From assembly GCF_026191355.1 (NCBI RefSeq), contig NZ_JAPHOQ010000017.1, positions 1 to 64,000 on the forward strand: a stretch of 64,000 nt of DNA, read 5' to 3'. Source of the DNA: Legionella sheltonii. GTDB taxonomy: Bacteria > Pseudomonadota > Gammaproteobacteria > Legionellales > Legionellaceae. The position numbers and the translations under genes are program-made. The notes under the pieces were generated by a model. That model searched no databases. It was not told the DNA's origin and worked only from the letters and a program-made list of their open reading frames with translations. Shown here in pieces: positions 8,225-17,081 of this stretch. Within the stretch, counting starts at the first letter, position 1, and every line of letters begins with the position of its first letter.

Positions 8225-9640
8225 TTATGTTATTAATTTACGCGCCACCCCTGTTTTAATAGCTGCTTCTTTAACCGCTTGAGCAACATTTTTTACAACA
8301 CAAGTATCAAATACGCTAGGAATAATGTAAGTGCAACTTAGATGCTGCTCTTCTATAGAGTTTGCGATTGCATAAGCCGCAGCACGTTTCATTTCTTCAT
8401 TAATCTCAGTCGCCATACAATCCAAGATCCCTCGAAACATGCCGGGGAAACACAATACGTTATTAATTTGATTGGGATAGTCACTTCGTCCTGTTGCAAC
8501 AATAGTAGCGTATTTTTTTGCATCCTCAGGCATTATTTCGGGTATAGGGTTTGCCATTGCAAAAACAATTGCATCTTTATTCATTTTTTTTACATCTTTG
8601 GCGGTAATGACATCGGGTTTTGAAACCCCAATAAAAACATCGGCTCCTTTGATTACTTCATGCACCGTACCTTTTTCAAGATTAGGATTGGTATGTTCAG
8701 CATACCATTGATGCCATGAGTGTAATCCTGATTTACCTTGATAAATCACACCGTCACAGTCACAACCGATAATATTTTTTACCCCTAAATTGAGTAACAT
8801 TTTAGTGCACGCCGTACCTGCAGCACCAATGCCCACTACAACCACTTTAATCTGTTCCAGTTTTTTTTGAACCACTTTGAGTGCGTTAATCATCCCCGCA
8901 GCCAACACTACTGCTGTACCGTGTTGATCATCATGAAATACTGGGATATTCAACTCTTTTTTAAGTCGTTCTTCCACTTTAAAACAACGAGGTGCTGAAA
9001 TATCTTCCAAATTAATCCCACCAAATACTGGAGCAATATGTTTGATGGTGGCAACGATTTCATCCACATTTTGAGTATCTAAACAAATAGGAAATGCATC
9101 GACATTGGCAAACTCTTTAAACAATAATGCTTTTCCCTCCATAACTGGAATGGCTGCATAGGGTCCCATATTTCCCAAACCTAATACTGAGGTTCCATCT
9201 GAAATAACAGCGACCATGTTTTTTTTAATGGTGAGATTAAATACAGCTTCTGGTTTTTTATAGATTGCATCACAAATTCGAGCAACCCCTGGCGTATAGG
9301 CAATTGACAAATCATCTCGAGTTTTTAATGGAATACGACCTTTAATTCTAATTTTTCCACCCAGATGCGCTAGAAAAGTACGATCAGAAACTTGAAGCAC
9401 CTCTATTTCAGGAATCGCACGCAATTGATTCACTATGATTTCAGCATGTTTTGGACCGCATGTAAAAATGGTAAGATCACGAATCTGGAAGTCTTCTTCA
9501 ACACGAACGGTATCAATCGCATTGAGTTGCCCTCCTTCTTTTTCAATCGCTGCTGCTAATTTGCCAAAAGTTCCTGGGGTATTTTTTATACGAGCTCTTA
9601 GGGTAATACTGCTTGATGCAGAACAGATTCGTTTGTTCAT
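8225..9640 (-). CDS. NAD(P)-dependent malic enzyme with N-terminal ACT domain
   Basis: A 471-residue cytoplasmic enzyme. Residues about 10-85 form an ACT-type regulatory domain (RARIKNTPGTFGKLAAAIE). The malic enzyme body follows: the SIAYTPGVARICDAI substrate block, the metal-binding FHDDQHGTAVV block, the VVVGIGAAGTA dinucleotide loop and the MANPIPEI block. It decarboxylates malate to pyruvate with reduction of NAD(P). ACT-malic enzymes of this length are common in bacteria. The ACT domain implies control by a small ligand such as an amino acid. It has no operon partner here. Whether it prefers NAD or NADP cannot be told. Confidence 0.93.
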   Translation of the reverse strand: MNKRICSASSSITLRARIKNTPGTFGKLAAAIEKEGGQLNAIDTVRVEEDFQIRDLTIFTCGPKHAEIIVNQLRAIPEIEVLQVSDRTFLAHLGGKIRIKGRIPLKTRDDLSIAYTPGVARICDAIYKKPEAVFNLTIKKNMVAVISDGTSVLGLGNMGPYAAIPVMEGKALLFKEFANVDAFPICLDTQNVDEIVATIKHIAPVFGGINLEDISAPRCFKVEERLKKELNIPVFHDDQHGTAVVLAAGMINALKVVQKKLEQIKVVVVGIGAAGTACTKMLLNLGVKNIIGCDCDGVIYQGKSGLHSWHQWYAEHTNPNLEKGTVHEVIKGADVFIGVSKPDVITAKDVKKMNKDAIVFAMANPIPEIMPEDAKKYATIVATGRSDYPNQINNVLCFPGMFRGILDCMATEINEEMKRAAAYAIANSIEEQHLSCTYIIPSVFDTCVVKNVAQAVKEAAIKTGVARKLIT

Positions 9641-10029
9641 AGTAACTCCATTGCTTCATAACAAATATTTTCGTCTTGCTCTTTAAAAAATTTAAGTACA
9701 TTTTTTGTAATCCGTACAATTTTTTTTAATTTTATTAAGAGGATTTGATGAAGTTGTATTGGACAATATATAAGTTTCTAGCCATTTTATTATTTGAACC
9801 AATTTAATTTTCAAAGGATATAAAGACGAAAAACATGAATCATCATTAGCTATCCAGAATTATTGAGGCAATGAACAATTTATTGCAGGGGGGTAAATGA
9901 AATTAAAAGTGATAAATATTTGGTCTGAAATTAGGGGATATCTAAGTACATCAGTAAGTTATTCATTGAACTTACTCAAAACAAGAGCCTTTCAGGCTGA
10001 TTAAATCTGAACAACCACCATTTAGTAGT

Positions 10030-10300
10030 TCAGAAGAAATTACGGTTCAATTTTTACCTTGTTTTTAAGCTGCATATAATGATCTGCTGTATCATTTAGC
10101 TCCCTTTAATGAAGCACCATCACTGGGATAAATAGAAATCCCAAGGGTGATGGTACTATGCGTTATTGTCTCATCAATAACCAGTTGCAAGTTATTTCAG
10201 TTCATTTTCATTATGAATGGCATTCGGCGCATAATTTTGCGTCATCAAAACCGCGCTTGGTTAAAACAAGGCCAAATATGCCCTGAAACATACTTTATGT
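10030..10300 (-). pseudogene. Remnant of a GGDEF diguanylate cyclase
   Basis: Read on the minus strand, broken frames give FGLVLTKRGFDDAKLCAE and then ITLGISIYPSDGASLKGAK, a stop, and YSRSLYAA, a stop, KQGKN. These match the second half of a GGDEF domain (GISIYP.DG, then ADxALYxAKxxGRN). At least three stops or shifts interrupt it. A CAECH string in the fragment is part of this remnant and is not a heme site. Confidence 0.65.
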
Positions 10301-11017
10301 AGACATCTTCTATAGGAGCAATCGATAAGATTCAGATTGATTAATTGTTTGAACGTATCACATCAAACTCTTCATTTAAGTCAGCATCATGTTTTGACAG
10401 AAATTCGTTTTTTACCGCATATTTGAGTGTCCCTTGCAACTTTGATAGGAAGATGTTAGGAGAGCGTAGTGCGGGAAATCTGCATGCTGCGTTCGACGTG
10501 GTGGGATTTGGAAATGGGAGATCACCTTACCGCGCCAGATCTCGAACCTACCTGAGAAGGGTTTGGTAAGAGTGAGCTGGCCCATTCTACTCACCCACCA
10601 CCCCTACAAGAGCTAAAATAAGATCTATTTCCACTAGGTTGAAGTTCAACTGTTCCTGTAAATCGATTAATCATAAGCAATAATACGGAATGAGTATGCA
10701 ATTACAGGAGCAGCCATAATGTTTTCGCAATATAATATTGGTCATTTTTACGTAAAGCATAGCTTGAGCTCTCGACTACTCATCTATTATTAGACATCGA
10801 AATCAAAACCCCACATTGGCCTTTATTGCTTGAATAATCTATTGATATTGAAGATGATATTTCAAATCATCGAAGCTTGCCCGTTTAAGGTGAATTTAAT
10901 AACACAAAATAAACGAAGGTCTTCGCTGAATACTACCATGTATATCACCTGTAATTTAACCCATCTATACTTTATAAATAAAATAAGTTATTCAATGGAA
11001 CAAATTAGGAGAAAACG
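10301..11017. other. Long gap with degraded coding traces
   Basis: About 700 bases without a complete gene. A minus-strand open stretch near 10345-10475 reads like a protein C-terminus (NEFLSKHDADLNEEFDVIR) but has no start, and I do not recognise it. The right end holds the NosP ribosome-binding site (AGGAGAAAACG). Together with the GGDEF remnant, the whole 9.65-11.0 kb stretch looks like decayed DNA. Confidence 0.4.
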
Positions 11018-12166
11018 ATGGGGAATAACCCTTCCATACGTCTAGCTCAATCTTGTCTGACTGATGCGCGCAAAGCTGCGCGCGAATTTTACGAAGCCGT
11101 AAAACAGCCAAACATGGAATTAGTAATTTTCTTTTGCTCAAGCGAATATGATCTGGATGTCTTGGCAGATGAAATGAAATATTTATTTACAGGCATACAA
11201 GTTGTAGGTTGTACTACAGCAGGAGAAATTGGGCCTGCCGGGTATCGAGATCACAGCCTGACAGGAGTTAGTTTTTCAGCTACTGATTTTAAGGCTGTAG
11301 CCGGCCTTCTTACTAACTTGCAACAATTCCAAATTTCTAAATGCCAGCACTTTACCCAAGAACTCTTGCAACGTATGGAACGACAAGCGGATACTCAAAA
11401 CAGCTTTGCCTTTTTGTTAATTGATGGCTTATCAATACGTGAAGAACCCGTCACACGGATATTGCAAAGTGAGCTAGGAAAAATTCCTCTAGTTGGTGGC
11501 TCGGCCGGTGATAGCCTTAACTTCAATTCTACCTATGTTTATTTCGAGGGGCATTTTCATTCAGACAGCGCTATCGTGACCTTGGTTACTACTAAATTAC
11601 CGTTTAAGATATTCAAAACACAGCATTTTATTGCCACTGAAAAAAGACTGGTTGTCACAGAAGCGGATACCACCCACCGTAGGGTTAAGGAAATCAACGG
11701 CCTACCAGCGGCACAAGAATATGCGCGAATACTCGGTATTGATGCGCATGGTCTTGATCCGATGCGATTCGCTGCCTCGCCAATTGTCGTCATGATCGAC
11801 GGCACCAACTACGTGCGTTCTATCCAAAAAGCCAATTCCGATGGCAGTCTGACTTTTTTCTGCGCCATTGAGAATGGATTGGTCCTTCGAGTAGCTAAAG
11901 GAGTAGATTTGTTGCATAATCTAGAGGAAAATTTTGGCAAACTCCGTTCTGAAATTGGTCCACCCCAACTTGTTCTCGGTTGTGATTGTATTCTACGCAA
12001 GCTAGAAGTTTCTCCTGAAATAATAAATCGTATTAACGACATTTTTCAGCAAAACAACACTATTGGTTTTAATACTTATGGCGAACAATTCCGAGGCGTG
12101 CATGTTAATCAGACTCTAGTTGGAGTTGCGATTGGCTCAAATTCAAAGGAGGTGGATAATGTTTGA
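11018..12166 (+). CDS. nosP: FIST-domain sensor, NosP-like
   Basis: A 382-residue protein made of FIST N (about 25-215) and FIST C (about 220-365) domains, with the VGCTTAGEIG block near residue 67, PLVGGSAGD near 160 and IGFNTYGEQF near the end. FIST proteins are sensors. The NosP subgroup, described in Legionella and other bacteria, binds heme and nitric oxide and controls a neighbouring kinase or cyclic-di-GMP enzyme. Here the next gene is a diguanylate cyclase whose ATG lies inside the last codons of this gene, which fits that pairing. The heme-binding histidine cannot be assigned by eye. A FIST sensor for another ligand remains possible. Confidence 0.8.
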   Translation: MGNNPSIRLAQSCLTDARKAAREFYEAVKQPNMELVIFFCSSEYDLDVLADEMKYLFTGIQVVGCTTAGEIGPAGYRDHSLTGVSFSATDFKAVAGLLTNLQQFQISKCQHFTQELLQRMERQADTQNSFAFLLIDGLSIREEPVTRILQSELGKIPLVGGSAGDSLNFNSTYVYFEGHFHSDSAIVTLVTTKLPFKIFKTQHFIATEKRLVVTEADTTHRRVKEINGLPAAQEYARILGIDAHGLDPMRFAASPIVVMIDGTNYVRSIQKANSDGSLTFFCAIENGLVLRVAKGVDLLHNLEENFGKLRSEIGPPQLVLGCDCILRKLEVSPEIINRINDIFQQNNTIGFNTYGEQFRGVHVNQTLVGVAIGSNSKEVDNV

Positions 12167-13295
12167 TTCGGCACTACCAAATTCCAGTTCCAGCGAAGAG
12201 GAATTAAAGAGTGAAATCGCTCGTCTTAACAAGATAATACAAGCCTTGATGGATCGCGCAGAGCGTAGCACTAGTGTTCGAAGTTCTGATTTCAGTCTGT
12301 TCCAGACAGCCATTATCTTAGAAGAACAAGTACGTATCCGCACAGCAGAACTAGAACAAGCATTACGCGAAAATGAAAAAATAAATCGTGCCTTACGTGA
12401 ATCAGAAGAAAAATTCCATAGTTTGGTGAGCCAGTCTCTAGTAGGCATTGTAATCATCGAGAATGGGAAATTCAGTTATTCAAATGCCAAATTTAATGAA
12501 ATTTTTGGTTATAGTGCAGAGGAAGTTCGGGAATTAGGGCCACTCGATGTCACCGACGAAATGGATAGACCACTCGTATCAGAGAATATCCGAAAACGAC
12601 TCTCTGGAGAAATGAAGCGAGTTGTTTATCTATTTCATGGCTTGCGTAAAAATGGTGAAGTCATTGATGTCGAGGTTCATAGTAGCATCATGGAAATCAA
12701 TGGCAAACCGGCACTCATTGGACTAATTATGGATGTAACAGAACGCATCCGTGCTGAACATGAATTGCAAGCATTACAAAAAAGATTGCTTGACCAATCA
12801 ATACATGATGCCCTGACTGGTCTTTATAACCGTCGCTATCTTGAGGAAACTTTAGATCGAGAACTGATCCTGTCTGAACATAATAATTATCCCATTAGTA
12901 TAATTATGGGCGATCTTGATCATTTCAAGATGGTTAATGACCACTTTGGTCATCTTGCCGGTGATGAAGTATTACGAGTTTTTGGCACTCTTCTGAAGCA
13001 ACATGCTCGCCACGGCGACATCTATTGCCGCTATGGCGGCGAAGAGTTTCTCCTGGTATTACCGAAAGTAGAGAAACCTCTCGCAATCGAGCGAGCTGAG
13101 CAAGTGCGAAGCACCATGGCTGCTGCTCCCATACTTTACGGCGCCTCAGCTATCTCAGTTACTGCCTCTTTTGGTGTTGCAACATTCCCTAAAGATGGCC
13201 GAACTGGAGATGAACTTATTAGTGCAGCTGACAGTGCGCTTTATGCAGCCAAAGCAGCTGGTCGTAATCGAGTGAGTGCCAGCTATAGGCAGTAG
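12159..13295 (+). CDS. PAS-GGDEF diguanylate cyclase
   Basis: The chosen start is ATG 12159, behind AAAGGAGGTGG, giving 378 residues; an upstream in-frame start at 12120 has no such site. An N-terminal coiled coil (about 10-85) leads into a PAS domain (about 90-205) and a GGDEF domain (about 225-375). The active site is RYGGEEF. An inhibitory I-site RHGD lies five residues before it, so product feedback is likely. The GISIYP-type end is present as FGVATFPKDG. It makes cyclic-di-GMP in the cytoplasm. It overlaps the FIST gene by 8 bases, so I infer that the FIST protein controls it. Confidence 0.92.
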   Translation: MFDSALPNSSSSEEELKSEIARLNKIIQALMDRAERSTSVRSSDFSLFQTAIILEEQVRIRTAELEQALRENEKINRALRESEEKFHSLVSQSLVGIVIIENGKFSYSNAKFNEIFGYSAEEVRELGPLDVTDEMDRPLVSENIRKRLSGEMKRVVYLFHGLRKNGEVIDVEVHSSIMEINGKPALIGLIMDVTERIRAEHELQALQKRLLDQSIHDALTGLYNRRYLEETLDRELILSEHNNYPISIIMGDLDHFKMVNDHFGHLAGDEVLRVFGTLLKQHARHGDIYCRYGGEEFLLVLPKVEKPLAIERAEQVRSTMAAAPILYGASAISVTASFGVATFPKDGRTGDELISAADSALYAAKAAGRNRVSASYRQ

Positions 13296-13403
13296 GTAAG
13301 AGCAGCATGCTGAGGAGCTACATCTTTTAGTACAAACCATTAGGCTGACATATATAATTCTCAAAAAATTTACATTTCATTAAAATTTAAAGGCATCCAT
13401 TAA

Positions 13404-13634
13404 ATGGCTCATACAAGCAAATTTTTACCCCAATCTATTGAAGAGGCAAGTAAAATAACCACCAATCCTTTTAAAATTGGAGACCGTGTATATTTTGTAA
13501 ATGATCAAACAAATGAAATATGGACAATTGTGAATTTTTCATTGAGTTCTATTGATAAAAAACCCGTGGCTATCCTCAGAAGCGATACTTTTGATACCTA
13601 TTCTTCCCTGGGAAATATCAAATTAATTTGTTAA
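13404..13634 (+). CDS. Small hypothetical protein
   Basis: A 76-residue protein with a beta-rich pattern (KIGDRVYFVND, EIWTIVNF, PVAILRSD) that would suit a small barrel or SH3-like fold. An AAAGG sequence precedes the ATG by about 10 bases. It converges on the ATPase gene, with stops 17 bases apart. No family is recognised and its role is unknown. Confidence 0.55.
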   Translation: MAHTSKFLPQSIEEASKITTNPFKIGDRVYFVNDQTNEIWTIVNFSLSSIDKKPVAILRSDTFDTYSSLGNIKLIC

Positions 13635-13651
13635 TTGGGCTGATTTCAAAA

Positions 13652-14767
13652 TTAATCAGCTAAATGCTTTACCCAATCAGCAAAAGCCTCATCTTCGAAC
13701 TGATAAGTTCCAAAATCAATTTTAGTAATCAAATTTTTATTCGATAATCTTCTTAGTGCATTATGAGTGGTATTCTTATTAACACTATCAATTCCAAGGG
13801 CTTCACCGAGTTTTTGCAAAGCTAGTTTTCCATGTAAGTCACTTATTCCATTGGCAATCATTGACATTACTATTTTATCGGCCGGCAATAACGTTTCCCA
13901 TTGACGCTTAAAATTATCATCACTAAATACCCTGCTTTTAGTAGCAGCTAAAGCTGCGGCCGAGCCCTCCTCCGGATTACTTAAATAGTATTCTATGTAT
14001 CTTCTAAAAAACTCAGGAGTCTTCTTCAGTTTTTCAAATGCATCAAGAGCATCATGAATACTCATTGGGTATTTTGATATTTTATTTACCCTTTCGACCA
14101 TAGCCAATACGAAATCTTTTCCTAATAATTCGAAGGGTTCTAGAGGCGCCCAGTTATAAAATGGTTCTGATGCAACTCCAAACATACGTCTTAGAGTGGT
14201 TTCCGAACTTCCGGCAAAAATTACTTTTATACGTTCTTTCCTGATATCCAATGCTGCCCTTAGAGCATGAGCAAAATGAGAGTTCTCTTCATATGCCAAA
14301 ACTTGGGCTTCATCTATTACCAGAATCATTTGATCTTTTGTTTTATCGAAAGCATTCATTGCTTCCATTAATAAAGTACTGGTTACTTTTTTTGTTTCTG
14401 CTAAATCTGCCTCAAGAGTCCCTTCCCCTAGGCCTGCAATTTTTCCTGAGGCTTTAACTTTCTTAATATTTATAGGCTTGTTTAAACCGGTCCAAATTTT
14501 ATTAAATCCTTTTGGCTCAATTGTCTTATAGAATTCGGAAACCAAAGCTGTTGCAGGATCAATTTCTAATTCCCAAAGATTACTATAGACGACAATATAA
14601 CCTGCCTTTTGAGCTGCAGGTATAAAATCTTGTTTCAAAAATTCGGTTTTTCCCATTCTTCGTCTAGCAAATAATCCTCGGGCAGAGGTTAGACCTATTT
14701 CAAATAGATCGAGATATTTTTTAGCTAGTTCGGGGCGGGCATAATGCCAATTGTTGTGTTTTTTCAT
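13652..14767 (-). CDS. Stand-alone AAA-type ATPase
   Basis: A 371-residue ATPase. The Walker A is atypical (FARRRMGKTEFL, residues about 33-44) and the Walker B is MILVIDEAQVLA (about 143-154). A GSSETTLRRMF sensor-like block is near residue 188, and a C-terminal winged-helix-like end carries NALRRLSNKNLI. It resembles the archaeal-type ATPase families (AAA_14 / Arch_ATPase), found in mobile DNA and often of unknown job. It stands alone. Two strong palindromes lie directly upstream of the start and probably regulate it. Toxin-antitoxin or defence roles are possible but unproven. Confidence 0.7.
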   Translation of the reverse strand: MKKHNNWHYARPELAKKYLDLFEIGLTSARGLFARRRMGKTEFLKQDFIPAAQKAGYIVVYSNLWELEIDPATALVSEFYKTIEPKGFNKIWTGLNKPINIKKVKASGKIAGLGEGTLEADLAETKKVTSTLLMEAMNAFDKTKDQMILVIDEAQVLAYEENSHFAHALRAALDIRKERIKVIFAGSSETTLRRMFGVASEPFYNWAPLEPFELLGKDFVLAMVERVNKISKYPMSIHDALDAFEKLKKTPEFFRRYIEYYLSNPEEGSAAALAATKSRVFSDDNFKRQWETLLPADKIVMSMIANGISDLHGKLALQKLGEALGIDSVNKNTTHNALRRLSNKNLITKIDFGTYQFEDEAFADWVKHLAD

Positions 14768-14770
14768 AAG

Positions 14771-14878
14771 TTCTTAATAATTCTTAAAGGATTTAAGAAT
14801 TATTCTATAGGATAGCCTAATCATTAACAATGAAAGTCTTAAAAATTCTTATCGTGTTTAAGACTTTTTAAGAATTAT
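14771..14878. promoter_or_regulatory. Paired palindromes upstream of the ATPase gene
   Basis: A 10-bp perfect inverted repeat (AATTCTTAAA / TTTAAGAATT, 14779-14801, 3-base spacer) lies just before the ATPase start. A second 11-bp repeat (AAAGTCTTAAA / TTTAAGACTTT, 14833-14843 and 14857-14867) follows. Both share a CTTAAA core. They look like operators, perhaps bound by the ATPase's own C-terminal winged helix. Confidence 0.55.
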
Positions 14879-14884
14879 CAGAAG

Positions 14885-14939
14885 TGGGAGACCATAAAAA
14901 AGGTGGCTTAAATGCACCCCGCTTTTTTATGGTCTCCCA
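14885..14939. terminator. Large inverted repeat, probable bidirectional terminator
   Basis: Perfect 18-bp arms, TGGGAGACCATAAAAAAG (14885-14902) and its complement (14922-14939), around a GC-rich centre, with A and T runs on both sides. The right arm codes the last residues of the minus-strand pRiA4b-type gene. A hairpin with a T run fits termination of that gene. Confidence 0.55.
14909..14936. repeat. 28-bp direct repeat, copy 1
   Basis: Identical to 15442-15469 (TAAATGCACCCCGC, then six T and ATGGTCTC). The two copies bracket the pRiA4b-type gene, so that gene may have arrived as a unit between them. Confidence 0.8.
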
Positions 14940-15370
14940 ACAAGGAGTTTCAATACCTTGGCCAAGATTTTCATTTCATCAGATTTGTCAGCACCAGGCA
15001 TACCAGAGCCTTTGGTGCAATAAATAAGCTCAACATTATCAGTGGACTCCGCGACTTTTTCTATGCGAATATCGTGTATCCAATGCTCAAAAAAATTGTA
15101 TTCGTAATTAAATTTATCTCCCGAATCAAATGCAAAGTCATCCAGATACACCCTGTAGGCATTATCTGAGTAGCCTAGACCACCCTCATAGTTGATGCCA
15201 TAATCTTTGCCATAAATGTGAAACTGATGCAGGTTCTCATCATCCCATCCATAAATGGTTTGGATAACATAATGTAATTGAGCTAATGAGGTGCTCCCTG
15301 GAACTTTAATTCGTCGCCATACTAACGGGCTAATTCCACGTAGAACAATTCTTAACGTATAAATTTTCAT
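14927..15370 (-). CDS. Plasmid pRiA4b ORF-3-like protein
   Basis: A 147-residue protein with the family signature: an N-terminal TLRIVLRGISPLVWRRI strand-loop, then LAQLHYVIQTIYGWDDENLHQF, and later FNYEYNFFEHW. This family is found on plasmids and in genomic islands; its biochemical role is not established. Members usually run longer and end in a cysteine/glycine-rich tail. Here the frame ends early, in the repeat at 14909-14939, and so is probably clipped at the C-terminus. It sits between two copies of a 28-bp repeat. Confidence 0.8.
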   Translation of the reverse strand: MKIYTLRIVLRGISPLVWRRIKVPGSTSLAQLHYVIQTIYGWDDENLHQFHIYGKDYGINYEGGLGYSDNAYRVYLDDFAFDSGDKFNYEYNFFEHWIHDIRIEKVAESTDNVELIYCTKGSGMPGADKSDEMKILAKVLKLLVGRP

Positions 15371-15441
15371 GTCGTGCCCTACAAAAGACTATTGTCTTAA
15401 TGTAAGTTTTGACCGTAACTCAAAAATTAAAAGGGTTTAGC

Positions 15442-15469
15442 TAAATGCACCCCGCTTTTTTATGGTCTC
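15442..15469. repeat. 28-bp direct repeat, copy 2
   Basis: Second copy of the 14909-14936 repeat, in the same orientation but without the left hairpin arm. Its ATGGTCTC end supplies the start codon of the small gene at 15462. Confidence 0.8.
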
Positions 15470-15701
15470 ATTTATCCAACAGCTAGCAAATAATTTAGTA
15501 CCCGTACCCAGTCCGAAAGCACAAGAAAGAGATGAGGTAACAAAAGAGCAAAGCTTTGCTCCAAATCCACTTTCGAGGGAACCCAGGCCGTCTAATAAAG
15601 ATCAATCCTCCACACAAGAAGCTAATGAGATACATAATAAATCTGAAGATGGGGAACAAGAAATTTTTAACCCCTCTCCTTTTAATATGAAGCCGTGGTA
15701 A
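15462..15701 (+). CDS. Small hydrophilic hypothetical protein
   Basis: A 79-residue frame whose ATG lies inside the second copy of the 28-bp repeat. It is rich in Ser, Glu, Asn and Pro and probably disordered. No ribosome-binding site of note and no family recognised. It may be the tail of a gene whose front was replaced at the repeat. Confidence 0.35.
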   Translation: MVSFIQQLANNLVPVPSPKAQERDEVTKEQSFAPNPLSREPRPSNKDQSSTQEANEIHNKSEDGEQEIFNPSPFNMKPW

Positions 15702-15987
15702 TAAAGAGCAGGGGTTTATTGATTATTGAAAAGAACTATTCAAGATCCCATTTCGTATCCAATAATACGATTACGTAATTGGGAAATACCATTTTATGCT
15801 TTCTCCAAGACGGAGCCCTTAAGTCTTGACCCAAGAGCGTTGAGGTCATTGGTTGTAGTGTTGATGCTCTTCAGTGGGGCGTCGATTTATAACTGATATT
15901 TATTTTTCTGGTTTTCTTATTTATCTGATTGAATGGTGTAGCTTTTTAGGCTATGATTGAAGCTTAGTTGGCTTCAACATAAAAATC
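15702..15987. other. Gap with an open stretch of unknown origin
   Basis: A plus-strand frame from TTG 15726 to TGA 15896 reads RLRNWEIPFYAFSKTEPLSL and looks like real protein, but it lacks a good start and has no recognised family. It is probably a remnant. Confidence 0.3.
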
Positions 15988-16566
15988 ATGTTTGATACTT
16001 CAATATTGTTTTCTGAATATCGGCGGCGTGTGCTAGCACTTTTATTGCTTCATCCTGATGAGCGTTATCATGTTCGAGAGATCGCACGGTTAACGAATAC
16101 TACTGCAGGTACACTTCATCGAGAACTATCCAAACTTGCTAAATCTAAAGTACTTCTACGCGAGCAGAGCGGCAATCAAGTTTATTATCAAGCCAATCGT
16201 AATTTTCCCATTTATACGGAGCTTGCTAGCATTTTAAAAAAAACGTCTGGTTTGGTGGATGTGTTGTTTGATTTTTTAGCGCCATTAACTGAAAAAATTG
16301 AAGTGGCTTTTGTTTTTGGTTCGGTGGCCAAAGGAACTGAAAACTTGGGAAGTGATATTGATGTGCTTATTATTGGTGAGATTGATTTTACAGAAGTAGT
16401 TGCGGCTCTTTATGCTGCTCAAGCTAGTTTAGGGAGAGAAATTAATCCCAAAATATATTCCAGGGAACAATGGAAGGCATCTTTACAAAAACAAGATCTT
16501 TTCATTCAGGAGGTTTTAAATAATCCCAAGCTATTTATTATGGGAGCTGAACATGACCTTGGATAA
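15988..16566 (+). CDS. Winged-helix / MNT nucleotidyltransferase protein
   Basis: A 192-residue protein. Residues about 8-75 form an ArsR-like winged helix (YHVREIARLTNTTAGTLHRELS). Residues about 100-170 form a minimal nucleotidyltransferase with the active-site motif FGSVAKGT and SDIDVLI (GS and DxD). Such MNT proteins act as antitoxins that AMPylate or otherwise neutralise HEPN toxins. The next gene overlaps by 14 bases and is HEPN-like, so this is probably the antitoxin and autoregulator of a type VII-like pair. The fused DNA-binding domain would let it repress its own operon. Confidence 0.82.
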   Translation: MFDTSILFSEYRRRVLALLLLHPDERYHVREIARLTNTTAGTLHRELSKLAKSKVLLREQSGNQVYYQANRNFPIYTELASILKKTSGLVDVLFDFLAPLTEKIEVAFVFGSVAKGTENLGSDIDVLIIGEIDFTEVVAALYAAQASLGREINPKIYSREQWKASLQKQDLFIQEVLNNPKLFIMGAEHDLG

Positions 16567-16990
16567 TTTAATTGGCATCAGCCTGGAAAAAATACCACCT
16601 CACCCAGATACCATAAATCGGCTTTTGCATGCTGCTGAACGTAATATTGTGGATTCAAAAATTGACTTGGTTAGCGCGGAGAATCGCTTTGATGCTGCCT
16701 ATAAAGCAATTATGCAAATAGCAAATGCAGCACTTCAATCTCATGGATATCGAACCTTGACCTCTAAATCAGGACATCATCAAACGATGATTCAGTTATT
16801 GCCTCAGACTTTAGGTATTGATAAAAAAACAGTGATTATATTGGATGCTATGCGTAAACAACGCAATATTGCAGATTATTCTGGCGATATTATTCCTGAG
16901 AGTGCAGTAATAACTTGTATTGCTCAAGCAGAAGCATTGTTAAAGGATTTTAAAAAATGGCTGAGTGTTAAAGATGGAAAACAACAGTGA
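16553..16990 (+). CDS. HEPN-like protein, putative toxin partner
   Basis: A 145-residue all-helical protein. Residues about 25-60 (AAERNIVDSK, then AENRFDAAYKAIMQIANAAL) and the RKQRNIADYSGD segment near 103-114 match HEPN proteins paired with nucleotidyltransferases. The usual RNase motif is R-x4-6-H. Here the corresponding stretch is RNIADY, with Tyr in place of His, as in a HEPN subgroup with an R..DY form. RNase activity is therefore doubtful. It overlaps the MNT gene, so the two are co-translated. I am confident of the pairing and less so of toxicity. Confidence 0.72.
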   Translation: MTLDNLIGISLEKIPPHPDTINRLLHAAERNIVDSKIDLVSAENRFDAAYKAIMQIANAALQSHGYRTLTSKSGHHQTMIQLLPQTLGIDKKTVIILDAMRKQRNIADYSGDIIPESAVITCIAQAEALLKDFKKWLSVKDGKQQ

Positions 16991-17081
16991 TGTAAAGCAA
17001 CAACTCAATGAATGTCTTGAGGTACTAACAAAGATTTTAGGCGCAGCAAAAATAATTGAAATAAAGGAGTCTGGTGAGTAA
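16974..17081 (+). CDS. Possible small third gene of the MNT/HEPN operon
   Basis: ATG 16974 overlaps the end of the HEPN gene and gives 35 residues (MENNSDVKQQLNECLEVLTK and a hydrophilic end). It is predicted helical. The overlap suggests translational coupling, but with this length chance cannot be excluded. Confidence 0.35.
   Translation: MENNSDVKQQLNECLEVLTKILGAAKIIEIKESGE

Noticed and set aside
10200..10300. CXXCH-like string (CAECH) on the minus strand, seeming part of another cytochrome
   Set aside because: The surrounding residues (GFDDAKLCAE, then GISIYPSDG) match a decayed GGDEF domain, so the motif is chance.
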